64,000 bases of DNA from Kibdelosporangium sp. MJ126-NF4. Its GTDB lineage: Bacteria > Actinomycetota > Actinomycetes > Mycobacteriales > Pseudonocardiaceae. The stretch is taken from contig NZ_CDME01000011.1 in assembly GCF_000826545.1 (NCBI RefSeq), forward strand, positions 62,001 through 126,000, written 5' to 3'. Positions 62,363 to 64,000 of this stretch are shown one piece after another; position 1 is the first letter of the stretch; each line of letters begins with the position of its first letter. Both the position numbers and the translations under genes were made by a program. The notes beneath the pieces were generated by a model. It saw only the letters and a program-made list of their open reading frames with translations. It made no database searches and was not told where the DNA came from.

Positions 62363-63004
62363 CTAGGTGGTGGCCGCCTTGTGCAAGGGACGCGTCGTCG
62401 CTGCACGCTTGGCGTCGCGGTTCCAGCTGAACCAGCCCCAGATCACCAGTGCGGCGAAGACCGTGTAGACCAATGCGCTGAAGTAGAGGCCCGAGTCGAT
62501 CTGGAGCGGCACGCCGACCGCGTCCACAGCCAGCCACACCAGCCAGAACTCGAGCAGGCCCCGGCCCTGCAGGGCGAAGGCGATCACGGTGCCGACGAAG
62601 ATCCCGGCGTCCCGCCACGGCGCCCATGAGGCGTCGAGGGCGTCCAACAGCAAGGCCATGCCCACGGTTCCCACCGCGAGGGCGCCGATCGTCACGAGGA
62701 TCTCGGTGACGGTCGAGCGGCGGACGACCACGCCGAACACCGGGTCACGGCGGCGGGTCCACGCCCACCAGCCGTAGACGCTGATCAGCAGGATGACCAC
62801 CTGCCTGGACGCGAGACCGCCGAGGTGCGCGGAGACGTACACGCTGAACAGCAGGACAGTTGCCGCAACCTGCACGGGCCACGTCCAGAGGGTGCGGTAC
62901 TTGGCGAGGAACACCACCGCGAGTGCGCAGACCTGACCGATCAGTTCCGCCAACGAGATCCACTGGCCCAACACGGTGACACCGTGTTCCAGAAAGAACC
63001 GCAC
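62363..63004 (-). CDS. pnuC: PnuC-type nicotinamide riboside/mononucleotide transporter
   Basis: 213 residues with about seven membrane helices. The PnuC pattern includes SVYGWWAWTRRR and ALQGRGLLEFWLVWLAVDAVGVPLQ, where conserved Trp and Asn/Asp positions line the substrate path. It would supply NAD precursors (nicotinamide riboside). The GTG at 63004 is chosen because AAGGAGG lies about 6 nt upstream; the longer open frame is the shadow of the upstream dehydrogenase gene. It follows that NADH dehydrogenase gene by 38 nt, so the likely operon links NAD supply and NADH oxidation. Confidence 0.9.
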   Translation of the reverse strand: MRFFLEHGVTVLGQWISLAELIGQVCALAVVFLAKYRTLWTWPVQVAATVLLFSVYVSAHLGGLASRQVVILLISVYGWWAWTRRRDPVFGVVVRRSTVTEILVTIGALAVGTVGMALLLDALDASWAPWRDAGIFVGTVIAFALQGRGLLEFWLVWLAVDAVGVPLQIDSGLYFSALVYTVFAALVIWGWFSWNRDAKRAATTRPLHKAATT

Positions 63005-63042
63005 CCGATCCTCCTTGCCCCAGTACTCCTGCCAGAACAGTG

Positions 63043-63999
63043 CTACTGGGTCCGGCTGTTCCGCGCCAGGGTGTGAGCTGTCTCTCGTACCACGACCTCC
63101 CAGTCCCGGCGCGGGTCCTGGATCTGGCCGAGTGACACGATCTCGCGCCGCGACAGTAGTACTGTGCACCAGTCGAGCATCACTCGTAGCTTGCGGCCCG
63201 CGGTGGGCACACGGCTCCAGTGGTACGCGCGGTGCATCAGCCACGCGGGCCAGCCCCGCAACCGGATCCCGTACACCTGGGCGACGCCCTTGTGCAGGCC
63301 GAGGCTGGCCACCGAACCGACGTGCTTGTGCCGGTACGGCTTCTCCTTCCCGCCGCGCATCGACGCGACGATGTTGTCCGCCAGCACTTTCGCCTGGCGG
63401 ACGGCGTGCTGCGCACTCGGCGTGCACAGCGCGCCCTCCCCCGACAGGTCCGGCACCGCCGCGCTGTCACCCGCGCCCCAGACGCCTTGCAGCCCCCTAG
63501 CCCGCAAGGTTTCCGTGCAGATCAGCCGACCCCGGTAGTCGATCGGCATCCCCGAGCGCATCGCCAGCGGGTTCGCCTTCACCCCGGCGGTCCAGACCAC
63601 GGTGTCGGCGTCGAACGCCGTCCCGTCCGACAGCTCGACGTGCCCGTCGACCATCGACACCAGCTTGGTGTTCAGCTTGACCTCCATGCCGCGTTTGGTC
63701 AGCCTGCGGATGGTGTAGTCCGACATCGACGCGCTGATCTCCGGCAGTATCCGGTCGGCCGACTCGACGAGCACCCATCGCATGTCCGAAGGAGACAGTC
63801 CCTTGTGGACGCGCATGGCGTAGCGGGCCATGTCCTCGAGCTCACCGAACACCTCGACGCCCGCGTACCCGCCACCGACCACGACGAACGTCAGCGCGCG
63901 CTGTTTGCGCTCCGGTGTGCTCGACGCGACGTCCAGCCGCGACAGGACGTGGTTGCGCAGGTAGATGGCCTCGCCGACAGTGCCGAAACCGATACCCGA
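63043..63999 (-). CDS. ndh: Type II NADH dehydrogenase-like FAD oxidoreductase, 5' truncated
   Basis: The frame is open to the right window edge, so about 100-130 N-terminal residues with the FAD-binding Rossmann motif are missing. What remains starts near GFGTVGEAIYLRNHVLSRLD, then NADH-binding FVVVGGGYAGVEVFGEL, then VVWTAGVKANPLA, GVWGAGDSAAVPD and QHAVRQAKVLADN, all typical of NDH-2. A Trp-rich C-terminal membrane-associating helix region (GWPAWLMHRAYHW) is present. It oxidises NADH and reduces quinone at the membrane. First gene before pnuC. Confidence 0.9.
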   Translation of the reverse strand, partial: SGIGFGTVGEAIYLRNHVLSRLDVASSTPERKQRALTFVVVGGGYAGVEVFGELEDMARYAMRVHKGLSPSDMRWVLVESADRILPEISASMSDYTIRRLTKRGMEVKLNTKLVSMVDGHVELSDGTAFDADTVVWTAGVKANPLAMRSGMPIDYRGRLICTETLRARGLQGVWGAGDSAAVPDLSGEGALCTPSAQHAVRQAKVLADNIVASMRGGKEKPYRHKHVGSVASLGLHKGVAQVYGIRLRGWPAWLMHRAYHWSRVPTAGRKLRVMLDWCTVLLSRREIVSLGQIQDPRRDWEVVVRETAHTLARNSRTQ

Positions 64000-64000
64000 C

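Overview
This is a high-GC (about 70 percent) actinobacterial chromosome segment. It most likely comes from Pseudonocardiales (Amycolatopsis, Lentzea or Kibdelosporangium type). This is inferred from gene content, GTG/TTG starts, F420 enzymes, a DUF5753/DUF397 regulator pair and many leaderless mRNAs. The backbone follows the Mycobacterium tuberculosis Rv2201-Rv2241 region as I recall it: asnB, adoK, an IscA-like gene, a DUF3043 gene, cobT/cobS, ilvE, gcvT, pepA, dlaT, a TIGR01777 epimerase, lipB, lipA, tandem Hip1-type exported hydrolases, then aceE, a DUF3052 gene and ahpE. No plasmid, phage, insertion sequence, rRNA or CRISPR feature is visible.

Layout. 0-18 kb: asparagine synthetase (left-truncated), adenosine kinase, an iron-sulfur carrier, a DUF3043 membrane protein, an aldo/keto reductase broken by one extra base, an antitoxin/PIN-toxin pair, cobUTS, branched-chain aminotransferase, glycine cleavage T protein, an amino-acid permease, leucyl aminopeptidase, and lpd-dlaT (E3 and two-lipoyl E2). 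18-33 kb: an epimerase-PAP2-lipB operon, an F420 oxidoreductase, a TetR regulator with four tandem operator-like repeats, an SDR, an exported M14 peptidase, two Hip1-like exported hydrolases, lipA, a DedA protein, a saccharopine-dehydrogenase-like enzyme and an Eis-like acetyltransferase. 33-46 kb is accessory: a giant secreted subtilase facing a TrmB/LuxR-type regulator across a palindrome, a secreted sugar-dehydrogenase/LamG protein, and an overlapping HNH endonuclease-XRE-DUF397 cassette.

46-55 kb is the most interesting part. An iniB-iniA-iniC-like operon (repeat-rich IniB-like protein and two dynamin-like GTPases) diverges from a membrane-anchored Hsp70-like ATPase and a MalT-type LuxR regulator. 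In mycobacteria iniBAC is induced by cell-wall stress, and a similar MalT-type regulator (IniR) lies beside it. Here the set appears as one compact locus with an Hsp70 partner. 55-64 kb: a second secreted M14 peptidase, an MFS exporter overlapping the 3' end of aceE, DUF3052, ahpE, tRNA-Val(TAC), pnuC and a right-truncated type II NADH dehydrogenase.

Metabolic theme: aceE (E1), dlaT (E2), lpd (E3), lipA and lipB make up most of pyruvate dehydrogenase and its lipoylation, and gcvT is another lipoate-linked system. Many genes start 6-8 nt after a TANNNT box with no Shine-Dalgarno sequence. I used this, or a Shine-Dalgarno sequence where one exists, to set starts, often shorter than the longest open frame.
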